59,404 nucleotides of DNA, taken from assembly GCA_027858345.1 (NCBI GenBank), contig JAQICX010000175.1, positions 1 to 59,404 of the forward strand, read 5' to 3'. The DNA comes from Kiritimatiellia bacterium. GTDB lineage: Bacteria; Verrucomicrobiota; Kiritimatiellia; JAQICX01. Positions 1-9,191 of the stretch are shown here, in pieces. How positions within the stretch are numbered: the first letter of the stretch is position 1; the number at the start of each line of letters is the position of its first letter. The position numbers were made by a program, and so were the translations under genes. A model generated the notes under the pieces. It was not told where the DNA came from. It did not search any database and saw nothing but the letters and a program-made list of their open reading frames with translations.

Positions 1-116
1 TTCCGTTGAATCTTTCAAAAAAATACGCAATAGGCCTGCTATTACTTGATTTTTTTTTAAGCCCAACGTCGTCCTCGAATAAAATCTTTACAGCGTTTCA
101 TTTGTTCAATGCTCTA
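1..116 (-). repeat. 116-bp inverted repeat, left arm
   Basis: The reverse complement of these bases matches 12527-12642 with about four differences in 116. The right arm contains the last codons and stop of the TrpR-like gene, so this arm carries a copy of that gene's extreme 3' end with no gene attached. The homology stops at base 116 on the inner side and reaches the window edge on the outer side, so its full length is unknown. Confidence 0.9.
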
Positions 117-330
117 GGCAAGCTAAAGCCTCGCTTCGCGGGTACATAAGATGATTTCGCCCCGCCATCACTTTGCCTTTTTAAGCAAAGTGGTGGCGGG
201 GTAACTCATTGCAGTGACACTCAAGGCGAAGCTGCAGAGAGGCTTTTGCAACTAAAAATAAAATATCAAGAGCAATTTAGCGAAGCGAAATGACCTATAA
301 GATGCGTGATATTGCATTAAACAGGATGCC
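1..330. other. Intergenic gap at left window edge, repeat-filled
   Basis: No coding region is supported here. Bases 1-116 are one arm of a long inverted repeat whose partner lies at 12527-12642. Further right, around 150-200, a short inverted pair built on CCCCGCCA and TGGCGGGG forms a hairpin. The stretch near 281-335 shares the strings AACAGGATGCCCTA and AATGACCTAT with the gap at 3760-3812, so a second dispersed repeat is likely. The left end is cut by the window boundary, so the inverted-repeat arm may extend further. Confidence 0.7.
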
Positions 331-1167
331 CTACTTAATCGTTGCCTTAGTTACACGAACCAAAGCCTTCCAAAGTTCATTCTGTGTTTCTGCAGCCAAA
401 AGTTTATCTTTATTAGTCTCTTTTTGCATGGATTTTGTAATGCCGACAAGAAGTTTCAGATAAAACACACTGGCTGTCGCAGGAATTGCAGCAAAGAAAA
501 CAATATTAGTTTTGTCTTTGGAAGCAGGATTAAATTGTATTGGAGTTTCTAAAGTTGCTAGAGCAAGAGTTAACCCACCACCTTCAACACCTCTAACATG
601 AGGAAATGCAAGACCATTCTCAAACCCTGTGCTCATAATAGCTTCCCTCTCCAAGGCACTTTCTACAAGCTGATTAGACTGATCTACAAACCCCTTTTCC
701 TCAAGGACACCCGCTAAAGCTTCAATAACTTCCTCTGTGCTACTTGCTTTGATATTTGGTAACATCAAAAGTGAATCAGAAAATCTTGCAATACCAACTT
801 TTATCGGTTCACCTCTGCGAGCTGCTTTAGTAAGATTTTTAGGTGCATCTTCCTGAAAATAAATCATCTTTGCACAATTTGGACAGTACTGAATTTCATC
901 TTTTGTTTTAAGAGTCTGAATAAGACTAATTGGTATATGCATTCCACAGCCAGCGCATCCACCAGATGATACAGGCACAATTACAATTGGACTTTTTTTT
1001 GCTAATCTATCAAAACTTATCTTAACATCTTGCGGAAGTTTGGATTTCATTTTACTAATTGAAGAATTCAAATTATCAAGGTGACTATCGCCTTTTAGCA
1101 TTTTTTGTTCATCACGGATATGAACAAGTTCTTGGAGCTGTAAGATGTGGTTTTTTATCGGGGTCAT
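331..1167 (-). CDS. Zinc-ribbon protein fused to PTS EIIA (PtsN/fructose-type) domain
   Basis: The 278-residue protein has two parts. Residues about 1-105 hold a helical lead-in followed by a four-cysteine zinc ribbon (C71-x2-C74 and C95-x2-C98), resembling the C4 zinc ribbon of the zf-RING_7 type. Residues about 125-275 match the PTS EIIA type 2 fold used by PtsN and fructose EIIA, with the phosphoacceptor histidine at H190 in the string GLAFPHVRG. Such a domain receives phosphate from HPr and usually regulates rather than transports when no EIIB/EIIC is nearby, and none is seen here. The gene lies 54 bp downstream of murC-murB on the same strand, so cotranscription is possible. The EI-Ntr homologue encoded at 30050-32317 is the likely head of the same relay. 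The ribosome binding site is weak. Confidence 0.8.
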   Translation of the reverse strand: MTPIKNHILQLQELVHIRDEQKMLKGDSHLDNLNSSISKMKSKLPQDVKISFDRLAKKSPIVIVPVSSGGCAGCGMHIPISLIQTLKTKDEIQYCPNCAKMIYFQEDAPKNLTKAARRGEPIKVGIARFSDSLLMLPNIKASSTEEVIEALAGVLEEKGFVDQSNQLVESALEREAIMSTGFENGLAFPHVRGVEGGGLTLALATLETPIQFNPASKDKTNIVFFAAIPATASVFYLKLLVGITKSMQKETNKDKLLAAETQNELWKALVRVTKATIK

Positions 1168-1221
1168 TATTAATATCCATTCGTTGTTACTTTTATTTAA
1201 AGAAAATCTTGAGTATAGATA

Positions 1222-3474
1222 TTACAACAAAATCACCTCGGTTTCAAGCGTTATATTATATTTTTTTTCTACGGACCATTTAATCCAATTTATCAGTGCC
1301 AAAACATCAGAACTTGAGGCTGTTTTATCTGTACAGATAAAATTAAAGTGTTCTTTTGCAGTGAATGCACCTCCAATTTTGACTGAATTAATAAAAGTAT
1401 TTTGGATTAACTCACCAGCATAAACATTTTCTGCTGGATTTTTAAAAGTAGAACCAGCGGTTCGATATTGCTTTTGCCACTTGCGTTTGTCTCTATATTG
1501 TTCCTGAATTGCCAAGCTTGGGGAATCAGTTTTTTTCACTTTCAAAACAACTCTTGTGATAATTTTGTTTTTTAGAGCTTTTGGAGCTTTTCTATATGTC
1601 GCCTTCATATGTTCCCTATTCAAGGCAGCAAAACTTCCATCGTAATACTCAACAGACATAATATAATCAAAAATTTCACTTCCAAAAGCACCAGCATTCA
1701 TCGTCACAGCACCTCCAACAGTACCTGGAACGCCAACCAAAAATTCAAGTCCTGTATAATTCTTTTCATTCATATACTGAACAAGAGAAGAATTTGTTAC
1801 ACCTGCACCTACAACAATGCACCCCTCACCATCACAATATATCCCTGCAAAAGCTTTTATAAATCTACAGACAATCCCCCTGACTCCGATATCTGACACA
1901 AGCACGTTGCTTCCACCGCCAATAAATTTAAGAGGCAAACTGTTTCCTGTTGCAAATTCATAAACTTTTTTAAGACTATCTTCGCTATCCACATCCGCAT
2001 AAAAATCCGCATTTCCACCACAGCCAAATGTTGTTTTGTGTCCCAAGGGCTTGTTCTCAATGATAACAGAATTAAGTTCAGACGGGACAACAACCTTTTC
2101 AGCAATCCCATTTCCTCTAATAGTCTCTGCAACATTATTTACACTACCGGCACCAGTAACCAGCAACATATCTCCAGGCTCTAAAGTCGCTCTGTAAAAA
2201 TCAGTAACATCGTCTATAGAAAAAGAGAGTAAAGGTTTAGGAATCAAGGGATTATCCTTACGTGCCTCAAGAAAATGTTGATACAAATCAGAAACTGTTC
2301 CACCGTCCAAAACATCTTCAGATGCGGAATAAACCGGCAATAGGATTAATTCATCTACTCCTTCAAAGGATGCAGGAAATTCATGCCCAAGAGTTTTAGT
2401 GCGAGTATAACGATGGGGTTGAAAAACTACCCGTAGTTTTTTAGGCTTGAGAGCTTTTGCGGTATTCACCATAACGGCAACTTCTGTTGGGTGATGGGAA
2501 TAATCCGTTATCACTCTTATATCATCTCTGTCGTAAACTGTTTCAAAGCGCCTCTTAGGCAAAGATATCTTTCCCATATATATCTGCAATAAAGCAATAT
2601 CAATCCCAAGCTCTACTGCAACAGCTATGGTTGCAGATGCATTAAGTATATTGTGATTTCCCTGAATTGGTATACTGAAACAATGCACATTATCATTGTG
2701 CTTAACATTAAATTGTGTACCCTGCGTATTTGCAGCCACATCACTAATGCAGTAATCGGCACTCTCTGAAAAACCAAAAGAAATGGTATTAAAACCATCC
2801 AACAAATCACAGCAGACCTTATCATCTTTGTTGTAAAAAATCTTATCTTGAGTGCCATTTATGAAAGCTTGAAAACATTCAACAAATTCTTCCCTACTCT
2901 TAAAGTAATCCATGTGATCAAACTCAATATTATTAATCACACTATACTTTGGAGAATAGAGAGCAAGTGACCCATCGCTCTCATCGCTTTCAGCAACGAG
3001 AACATCACCAGCACCATCATCAGCAATGGAACCAAGAGTGTCATTCTCACCACCAATAATCCATGATGGATCCAAACCAGCACTCTTGAGAACCTGTGCA
3101 ATGAATGTGGAGGTTGTAGTCTTGCCATGAGTTCCCGCAACCGCAATAGAATCAGAATAGTAACTAAGCAACTTTGAAAGCACCTCTCCCCGAGAATAAA
3201 CAGGAATGTTTTGCTGACGTGCAACAACAAGCTCCTGCTCATCATCACTAACAGCCGGGGTCCTAACAATAAAAGAAACATCACTTGTTATATGATTAGA
3301 ATCATGACCTTCTTTTACTTTAACACCACTTTTCTCGAGCCATGAGGCAAGTAAATTTAAATTTTCATCACATCCTGAAACAATAAAACCTCTTTTGGAG
3401 AGCATATATGCCAAACCTGCCATACCTATGCCACATATACCGACAAAATGAATATGACTTTTCGGTTCAAACAT
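1222..3474 (-). CDS. murC-murB: Bifunctional UDP-N-acetylmuramate--L-alanine ligase / UDP-N-acetylenolpyruvoylglucosamine reductase (MurC-MurB fusion)
   Basis: This 750-residue protein joins two cytoplasmic peptidoglycan precursor enzymes. Residues 1 to about 455 are MurC: a glycine-rich nucleotide motif near 12-19, the ATP P-loop GTHGKTTT at 114-121, and the Mur ligase middle and C-terminal domains, including NNIEFDH near 181-187 and QPHRYTRT near 352-359. Residues about 465-750 are MurB: FAD-binding GGGSN at 519-523, GVPGTVGGA at 581-589 and AGSTFKNP at 673-680, whose serine is the usual proton donor. The order of chemistry is MurB first, then MurC. Each half has full family length, so the fusion looks functional. 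An AGGAG ribosome binding site sits about 10 bases before the ATG. MurC fusions to other Mur-pathway enzymes are known (MurC-Ddl in chlamydiae). Confidence 0.95.
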   Translation of the reverse strand: MFEPKSHIHFVGICGIGMAGLAYMLSKRGFIVSGCDENLNLLASWLEKSGVKVKEGHDSNHITSDVSFIVRTPAVSDDEQELVVARQQNIPVYSRGEVLSKLLSYYSDSIAVAGTHGKTTTSTFIAQVLKSAGLDPSWIIGGENDTLGSIADDGAGDVLVAESDESDGSLALYSPKYSVINNIEFDHMDYFKSREEFVECFQAFINGTQDKIFYNKDDKVCCDLLDGFNTISFGFSESADYCISDVAANTQGTQFNVKHNDNVHCFSIPIQGNHNILNASATIAVAVELGIDIALLQIYMGKISLPKRRFETVYDRDDIRVITDYSHHPTEVAVMVNTAKALKPKKLRVVFQPHRYTRTKTLGHEFPASFEGVDELILLPVYSASEDVLDGGTVSDLYQHFLEARKDNPLIPKPLLSFSIDDVTDFYRATLEPGDMLLVTGAGSVNNVAETIRGNGIAEKVVVPSELNSVIIENKPLGHKTTFGCGGNADFYADVDSEDSLKKVYEFATGNSLPLKFIGGGSNVLVSDIGVRGIVCRFIKAFAGIYCDGEGCIVVGAGVTNSSLVQYMNEKNYTGLEFLVGVPGTVGGAVTMNAGAFGSEIFDYIMSVEYYDGSFAALNREHMKATYRKAPKALKNKIITRVVLKVKKTDSPSLAIQEQYRDKRKWQKQYRTAGSTFKNPAENVYAGELIQNTFINSVKIGGAFTAKEHFNFICTDKTASSSDVLALINWIKWSVEKKYNITLETEVILL

Positions 3475-3818
3475 CTGAAACGTTCTCCTATTTAGGGCTT
3501 ACTGTTTAATGTGAGAATGCGTAAATTTTTGCCATAAGGCATTTTCGCCTTTAGCCCGCGGTCCCGCAGACCGGGATCCCGCTTTGCGGGATAACATGCT
3601 GCATGGCAAAAAGTTGCGTATTATCGCATTACAAAATCATAAACAACGTAACTTTATATTAAAGGTTCATCTGCAAGGTTTTTAGGTAAAATGTACTTAA
3701 ACCCTTGCACTTTTATTGTGTTTCACACAATATAACAGCTTGTCCAAATAGTGTTTATGAATTGAACAGGATGCCCTATTTACAATAGCAGCATAGTAAA
3801 TGACCTATGCAACAAAAT
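3475..3818. other. Intergenic gap with GC hairpins
   Basis: No gene is seen. Around 3549-3592 two adjacent palindromes of the TCCCGC-loop-GCGGGA family occur, the second being ATCCCGCTTTGCGGGAT. Such units recur at least ten times in the window. The 3760-3812 portion shares AACAGGATGCCCTA with the left-edge gap. No convincing promoter for the murC-murB gene could be picked out. Confidence 0.6.
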
Positions 3819-4589
3819 TTATACAATCAGAGCACTTCTAGTCCAATCGTAATGCTTCTCTGTTAAAGTTTGGATATCAGGCAATTGATAATGAATCACA
3901 CTCTTTCCATCTGTAATATAGATACCACTTCTGATAATATTAAAAGAAAATGATTCAACATGAGATCTGTTTAGAGTTTTTGTGCTTTTATCACCATTTC
4001 TTAAACTCTCAACACAATATCTCAAGTGCCTAAGATTATGATCATACAAAGCACCAATATTGCCTGAATTGCTCAAATCTTCAAAATCGACAACTTTAAG
4101 ATCAACAAATGCAAGTTTAGGGATATATATCTTCTTTGACTCGGTCTCTGAGGTAATATATTCGCTGAACTGTTCAGGAGTAAATGTGCTTACAACCAGT
4201 GGATTTACAGGACACAACTCCTGATAAACATAATAACTTGGCTTCAAATTTTCAGGGATATATGACCCTTTTTCCAATTCAAGAGTTCTACCATCTCTTG
4301 TCGTCAAATACATTGACTTACATTCAGAAAGAGGAACTGTTTCCAAAGCCCTGTAAACTGATAAATAAACTGAATTCTTAATTCTTCCGTCAGCATGCTC
4401 AACACAATGACTCTCTGCATATTCCCAGTCCACCCCATCAAACCCAGGCTCAATCTCAACAAAAATCATTTTTTCAGAACTTCCTCGACGTTCACCTGTT
4501 GCCATATAGGCACCAAAATGGTCTGGATCCAAATGCGATGCAATAATAGCTTCTGTTGGAAACAAAGACAGATAATAATAAATTTTCAT
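3819..4589 (-). CDS. Hypothetical protein, 256 aa
   Basis: I do not recognise this protein. It is acidic and soluble-looking, with no signal peptide and no membrane segment. The N-terminal half contains a stretch with several acidic residues and a HLDPDHFGAYMATG string; the C-terminal part is rich in beta-type sequence. Coding is supported by length, by an AAGGATG ribosome binding site a few bases before the ATG, and by codon use like its neighbours. It stands alone between two repeat-filled gaps, so context gives no functional clue. A MITE-like repeat begins 27 bp upstream of the start codon. Confidence 0.75.
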   Translation of the reverse strand: MKIYYYLSLFPTEAIIASHLDPDHFGAYMATGERRGSSEKMIFVEIEPGFDGVDWEYAESHCVEHADGRIKNSVYLSVYRALETVPLSECKSMYLTTRDGRTLELEKGSYIPENLKPSYYVYQELCPVNPLVVSTFTPEQFSEYITSETESKKIYIPKLAFVDLKVVDFEDLSNSGNIGALYDHNLRHLRYCVESLRNGDKSTKTLNRSHVESFSFNIIRSGIYITDGKSVIHYQLPDIQTLTEKHYDWTRSALIV

Positions 4590-5016
4590 AATAACATCCT
4601 TTATATTAATTAGGTTCTGTCAAAAGTTTAACACTCTTTTCAGATCCCGCTTTGCGGGACTAGCAGAGCTAGCCCTTGTTATAAATCAATCCCGCTTCGC
4701 CCAAGGGCTATGCAGGACAGGTCGGGATACAGACGATTTTGTCTTATCCCTACGTTTTTTCTTTCGGTTCATCAGCCTTCGCTCTTCGAGACTACGGCTC
4801 GACAGGTAGAACCGATACTACAACTGGCAACTGTATTTTAAGCCTTAATAACCAACATAGGCTTCTTCTTGATAGTCCCGCTCTGCGGGATTGTAGGGTC
4901 CGCTCTATGAGCGGAATTATATTTTCAAATAATTTTGACAGTGCCGTTAAATTTTATTAGAGTTGCTTGCAATATAAATTAAACATGCATCCCTGTTTTT
5001 CATTAGCATACCAATT
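4590..5016. other. Intergenic gap occupied by a MITE-like element
   Basis: No gene is supported. Most of the gap (4617-4941) is copy 1 of a repeat with terminal inverted repeats, listed separately. The remaining 75 bp next to the pyrophosphatase stop codon are AT-rich, with no clear terminator stem followed by a T tract. Confidence 0.7.
4617..4941 (-). mobile_element. MITE-like element A, copy 1 (TIR CTGTCAAAA)
   Basis: The element starts CTGTCAAAA (4617-4625) and ends TTTTGACAG (4933-4941), a perfect 9-bp terminal inverted repeat. Its reverse complement aligns along its whole length with 49797-50034, sharing ATTCCGCTCATAGAGCGGA, TTATTAAGGCTTAAAATA, GAACCGAAAGAAAA and TGAAAAGAGT. It is 325 bp against 238 bp in the other copy. 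The extra length is mostly palindromic modules absent from copy 2: TCCCGC-type hairpins near 4650 and 4875 and a CCTGTCGAGCCGTAG-type module near 4760-4795. There is no coding capacity, so any movement would depend on a transposase elsewhere. Confidence 0.75.
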
Positions 5017-7057
5017 TTATATCATCTTAGCAATAATTAAAGCAACAACACTCATTAATTTTATGATAATATCCATAGCTGGACCGGCTGTATCTTTGAA
5101 AGGGTCGCCAACGGTATCTCCAATAACTGATGCCTTATGAGCAACAGAACCTTTACCACCAAAGTGACCGCTTTCAATATACTTTTTTGCATTATCCCAA
5201 GCACCACCAGAGTTAGCCATAAACAGTGCAAGCATAACACCTGATGCAGTGACTCCAACCAAAGTTCCTCCAAGCATCTCTTTGCCACCCAAGAATCCAA
5301 CAAGAACAGGAATAACAACAGCACCAACACTTGGTATAATCATTTCCAATATTGCAGCCTGTGTAGCAATATCAACACATGCAACATAATCAGGCTTTTC
5401 ATCTCCAGACAAAACCCCCTTGATTTCTCTAAACTGTCTTCTAACTTCTTCAATCATTTTAAAAGCAGCTCTACCAACAGCACCAATAAGAATTGCACTG
5501 AAAACGAAAGGAAGCATAGCTCCAAAAAGAACACCGCAAATCACTTCTGCCTTTGTGACATCAATTAGCTCAATACCAGCAGTCTGCTTATAAGCAACAA
5601 AAAGGGCCAATGCTGTCAAAGCAGCAGAACCAATCGCGAAACCTTTGCCAATAGCAGCAGTTGTATTACCAACAGCATCAAGCTTATCTGTTCTTTCACG
5701 CACGACAGGATCAAGCTTTGCCATTTCAGCAAGCCCCCCCCGCATTGTCTGCAATAGGACCATAAGCATCAACCGCAAGCTGAATTCCTGTTGTACCCAA
5801 CATTCCCAATGCAGCAATAGCAATTCCATAAAGTCCGGCAAAGTGATATGCACCCATAATTGCAAAAATCAAAATAATAACAGGAAGTCCTGTTGCCATC
5901 ATACCAACTTGAATACCTGCAATAATATTTGTTGCAGGGCCTGTCATAGATTGCTGAGCAATCATCTTAACTGGTTTGCGATTATCAGCAGTGTAATACT
6001 CTGTGATAATACCAATCAGAATTCCACCAATCAAACCAGAAATAATTGCAAAAAAGATTCCATTCACACTATATACGACATCTGAGTCTGGAATAGCTAG
6101 TCCACTAGGAACATACATCTTCAAGAATGGATATACAAGAACCAACATCAAACCACTAGCACCCATAGTACCAAGATTCAGAGCAACCTGAGGGTTTCCA
6201 TCCTCTTTGGTCTTAACAAAGAGTGTACCAATAATTGAGCATAAAACGCCAATAGCACCAATTGCGATAGGAAGAACAACAAAACGATAATCATGAACAA
6301 GCTCTGCACCAAGAACCATTGAACCAATAATAGATGCAATATAACTCTCACATAAGTCACTACCCAAACCTGCAACATCTCCAACATTATCACCAACATT
6401 ATCAGCAATTGTTGCTGGATTTCTTGGATCATCTTCAGGAATACCAGCTTCAACTTTACCAACTAAGTCAGCACCGACATCAGCTGCCTTTGTAAAGATT
6501 CCTCCACCAACACGAGCAAACAGAGCAACAGAACTGGCACCAAGAGAATAACCGGAGATAATCTCCACAATAAAATCAAGATCAGAAATGCCAAAAACTT
6601 TTGTATATATAATGGTTAAAAGTGCAAGTCCGGAAAGGGCAAGTCCAACAACGGTCAACCCCATAACACTGCCGCCGGTAAATGCAATATGCAGCGCTCT
6701 GACAATACCCTCTTTTGCACCATGAGCTGTTCGCATGTTTGCTTTGGTAGCCGCCTTCATACCAATAAGACCTGCCAGACCAGATAAAACCGCTCCAGTA
6801 ATAAAACTTACAGCAATAACCTTGTCATGCCCTTCTTTAAAAACAGAAAGCAAAACAACAACTGCCAACACAACAAAGAACATAACCTTATATTCTCGTT
6901 TCATAAATGCCATAGCACCATCAGAGATAAACTGACCAATACTCTGCAACGTTTCGCCACCAGGGTCTTGCTTCTTTATCCATGAATATTTATAAAGTGC
7001 AATTGCAAAAGATACAATCCCTATAGCAAAAGCCATCCACACCAGCTTTGTTTCCAT
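5017..7057 (-). CDS. hppA: Membrane-bound ion-translocating pyrophosphatase, reading frame interrupted by one extra G
   Basis: This is a polytopic inner-membrane pump that hydrolyses pyrophosphate to move cations outward. The first 439 residues or so read in one frame and the rest in another. The break lies in a run of eight G on the coding strand (C run at 5734-5741); seven would restore the frame and give about 679 residues, the normal size. The substrate motif [11 protein letters not shown] is at 193-203. [10 protein letters not shown], with alanine at the K+-site position and glycine three later, is the K+-dependent signature. Glutamate E237 in DLCESY matches the Na+-pumping type rather than plant H+ pumps, so Na+ or Na+/H+ transport is inferred. 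A promoter at 7100-7128 precedes it, with an AAGGA ribosome binding site. Homopolymer error, pseudogene or phase variation are all possible. Confidence 0.88.
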
Positions 7058-7099
7058 TATGATTTTCCTTGTATATTAGGGTTAAAAAAATTGCGCAGA

Positions 7100-7128
7100 A
7101 GTATATAGGAAACAAAAAAAATCATCAA
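7100..7128 (-). promoter_or_regulatory. Sigma-70 type promoter of the pyrophosphatase gene
   Basis: On the minus strand TTGATG (7123-7128) and TATACT (7100-7105) are separated by exactly 17 bases. The -10 box ends 42 bases before the start codon at 7057, and an AAGGA ribosome binding site lies in between. The -35 is of the TTGATT type seen in other promoters of this window. Confidence 0.6.
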
Positions 7129-7159
7129 TGTTTTTCTGCTTTTTTTTGCAAATAGTTCG

Positions 7160-7366
7160 GTTTTTAGGTTGGATACCTATTCTGTCAGCGGGGACGCTGA
7201 CCCTCCCATTGTGCAGTTTAACATTATATTGACAACAGGAGGGATGCCGTCCTCGGTGTCCGTTGAGAATAATTTCAATGTTTATCACTCAAGACTGACA
7301 AAAACAAAATTTTAATCACTTGTTTTGTTGGTCGAAATACATGTTTTTTCTTTCAGCCGAAAAATC
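7160..7366. mobile_element. MITE-like element B, copy 1 (ends TTAGGTTG / CAGCCGAAAAA)
   Basis: The element begins GTTTTTAGGTTGGA and ends CAGCCGAAAAATC, imperfect terminal inverted repeats shared with copies at 11710, 12046 and 54665. Its interior holds two palindromes, AGCGGGGACGCT near 7187 and a CCGTCCTCGGTGTCCG segment near 7250, separated by the spacer CAGTTTAACATTATATTG. A similar spacer with different arms is found in the 12046 copy, suggesting that arms are exchanged on a conserved scaffold. Confidence 0.6.
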
Positions 7367-7799
7367 AAGGAAAGTTTTGAAAATTATAGTTTAAGTTTGA
7401 ATGCAGACACAACACCTGTACCGGCGGGCGCTGACCTCCGAAATAAAAGGTCAACCTGCAAGTTCACAACCTGAAGCCGACCTCCGCAGAGGTCGGGAAA
7501 AAGCTTAAATTGCAGCTTCAACCCTGTAGCCGCGTCGCCCCGGCGCGGAAAAACGTTTGAATTAAAGACACAGCACCTGCAAGTGTCTAACGGCATATTC
7601 CAATTCCCCGAGCCCACGGGACTCGGCTACAGTTTAATGCTGCAAATTAACATTGCTTTCAAGTTCAACACCTGTAGCGGCGGGCGTTGACCGCCGGATG
7701 GTAACGCACGCTTCCAGGTTAGATCATTACGCTTCGCTTCATTACTGTCGCAGGCTCCAGCTGTACTTCCGCTGGTCGTATGCAAGTGTCAAAAAGAAT

Positions 7800-9191
7800 T
7801 TAACAGGTAAAGTTATCCCAGAAAGGACTACTAAACTCACCATCAACATCGCCCCACTCAACTCGAAGGCGCTGCACTTCACATCGCATCTGTTGAACCT
7901 TTTTGGTATAATCAGGATTCATTGCAAGATTATTCATTTCACACGGATCTTTCTCAACATCAAAAAGCTGAGTCATGTTATGCTTACCACCAACAACATA
8001 CTCAATAAGCTTATAGTTATCTTTTTTTACAGCACGATGCATATCAGTATAGGCAAAATACAAAGTATCACGAACCTTGTCATCCCCATCGATAGCACCT
8101 TTCAAAGAAGTTCCCTCAACTGAATCCGGAACATCAGCACCAATAAGTTCACATATAGTCGGGAATATATCAAATAGATATGCATAGGCATCTGTTTTCT
8201 TGTTTTTTTGAACTCCCGGACCTGCGAAAACCAGCGGAACTCTAACACTATGTTCGTAACAGTTTTGTTTACCGAACAGACCATGCTGTCCAAGTGCAAG
8301 GCCATTATCCCCTGCAAAAATTATGATAGTATCTTCATAAACACCCTTTGCCTTCAACCTGGCAACAACACGTCCCAATTGATAATCAAGATGGGAGATC
8401 ATTGCATAATAGTCTGCAATATGCTCTTTAGTATTATCCGGATCTCGTGGAAATGGTGCAAGCATTTCATCTCTAATTGTCAGAACACCTGTATCAAATG
8501 GATGCCCACCCAAAAAGTTCTCAGGCAGTTCCATATCTTCAGCCTTATACATATCCTTGAATTTCTGAGGCATAACCCGTGGGTCATGTGGTGCTAGAAA
8601 GGCCAAATACATATAAAAAGGATTATCATCACTATAGTCATCAAGAAAATTTAAGGCGGCATCGCAAACCATCTCACTCGAATGCTTACCAGCTGTTATA
8701 TGGTCACAACTAACATTTACAGTTTCTTTACTTATTCCTTCATTCACACATTTGGGCTTAGTACTATCATATTTGCCCTCTGGATCATAATCATAAGCAG
8801 GAACATTCCAGTGATCAGCCATACCACCAAAGAAAATCTCTGCACCATCACTAAAACTACGATTAAAAGTCTCTTTGCCATTATGCCACTTCCCTGTTCC
8901 AAATGTGCGGTAACCGTTTGCCTGAAGCATCTCTCCAATCATTGTGTGCTCTTCAGGAATTGTCACCCCGGCTCCAGAAATCGAAAACAATTTTCTTCCA
9001 GAATTCAGCATGGCTCTACTTGGCATGCAAACAGCTCCACTTGTTCCACAAGGTATATGAGCATGTGTAAAGCAAGTCCCCTGCTCAACAAGTGCATCAA
9101 TATTTGGTGTCTTTATCACATCATTACCTAATGCATGTATCGTATCAAACCTCTGGTCATCTGTAAAAAAGAATACTATATTTTTCTTCAT
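7800..9191 (-). CDS. Type I (formylglycine-dependent) sulfatase
   Basis: The 463-residue protein belongs to the alkaline phosphatase-superfamily sulfatases, which hydrolyse sulfate esters. The N-terminal metal site appears as TDDQ at 10-13. The active-site signature C55-M-P-S-R59 contains the cysteine converted to formylglycine by a maturase, and GTGKWHNG follows at about 97-104. The later metal motif FAGDNGLALG and the C-terminal subdomain DVEKDPCEMNNLA are complete. No signal peptide is evident, so a cytoplasmic location is likely unless export is unconventional. Its ATG directly follows the stop of the upstream GT9 gene with no gap, so the two are almost certainly cotranscribed and translationally coupled. 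The substrate cannot be told from sequence; a sulfated polysaccharide fragment is likely. No maturase gene is in the window. Confidence 0.93.
   Translation of the reverse strand: MKKNIVFFFTDDQRFDTIHALGNDVIKTPNIDALVEQGTCFTHAHIPCGTSGAVCMPSRAMLNSGRKLFSISGAGVTIPEEHTMIGEMLQANGYRTFGTGKWHNGKETFNRSFSDGAEIFFGGMADHWNVPAYDYDPEGKYDSTKPKCVNEGISKETVNVSCDHITAGKHSSEMVCDAALNFLDDYSDDNPFYMYLAFLAPHDPRVMPQKFKDMYKAEDMELPENFLGGHPFDTGVLTIRDEMLAPFPRDPDNTKEHIADYYAMISHLDYQLGRVVARLKAKGVYEDTIIIFAGDNGLALGQHGLFGKQNCYEHSVRVPLVFAGPGVQKNKKTDAYAYLFDIFPTICELIGADVPDSVEGTSLKGAIDGDDKVRDTLYFAYTDMHRAVKKDNYKLIEYVVGGKHNMTQLFDVEKDPCEMNNLAMNPDYTKKVQQMRCEVQRLRVEWGDVDGEFSSPFWDNFTC

Larger units (their letters stand above)
7058..7799. other. 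742-bp intergenic gap: promoter, MITE-like copy and hairpin patchwork
   Basis: No gene is supported. Next to the pyrophosphatase start is its promoter (7100-7128), then MITE-like element B copy (7160-7366). From about 7395 to 7790 the sequence is a mosaic of palindromic modules that recur elsewhere: CTGTAGCCGCGTCGCCCC near 7526, GACTCGGCTACAG near 7620, and two GCGGGCG-TGACC type stems near 7425 and 7680. Open frames across it are by-products of these GC-rich modules and have no ribosome binding sites. Confidence 0.7.

Noticed and set aside
7384-7617. Leftward 77-codon open frame upstream of the pyrophosphatase
   Set aside because: It is made of hairpin modules found elsewhere in non-coding gaps and has no start signals.
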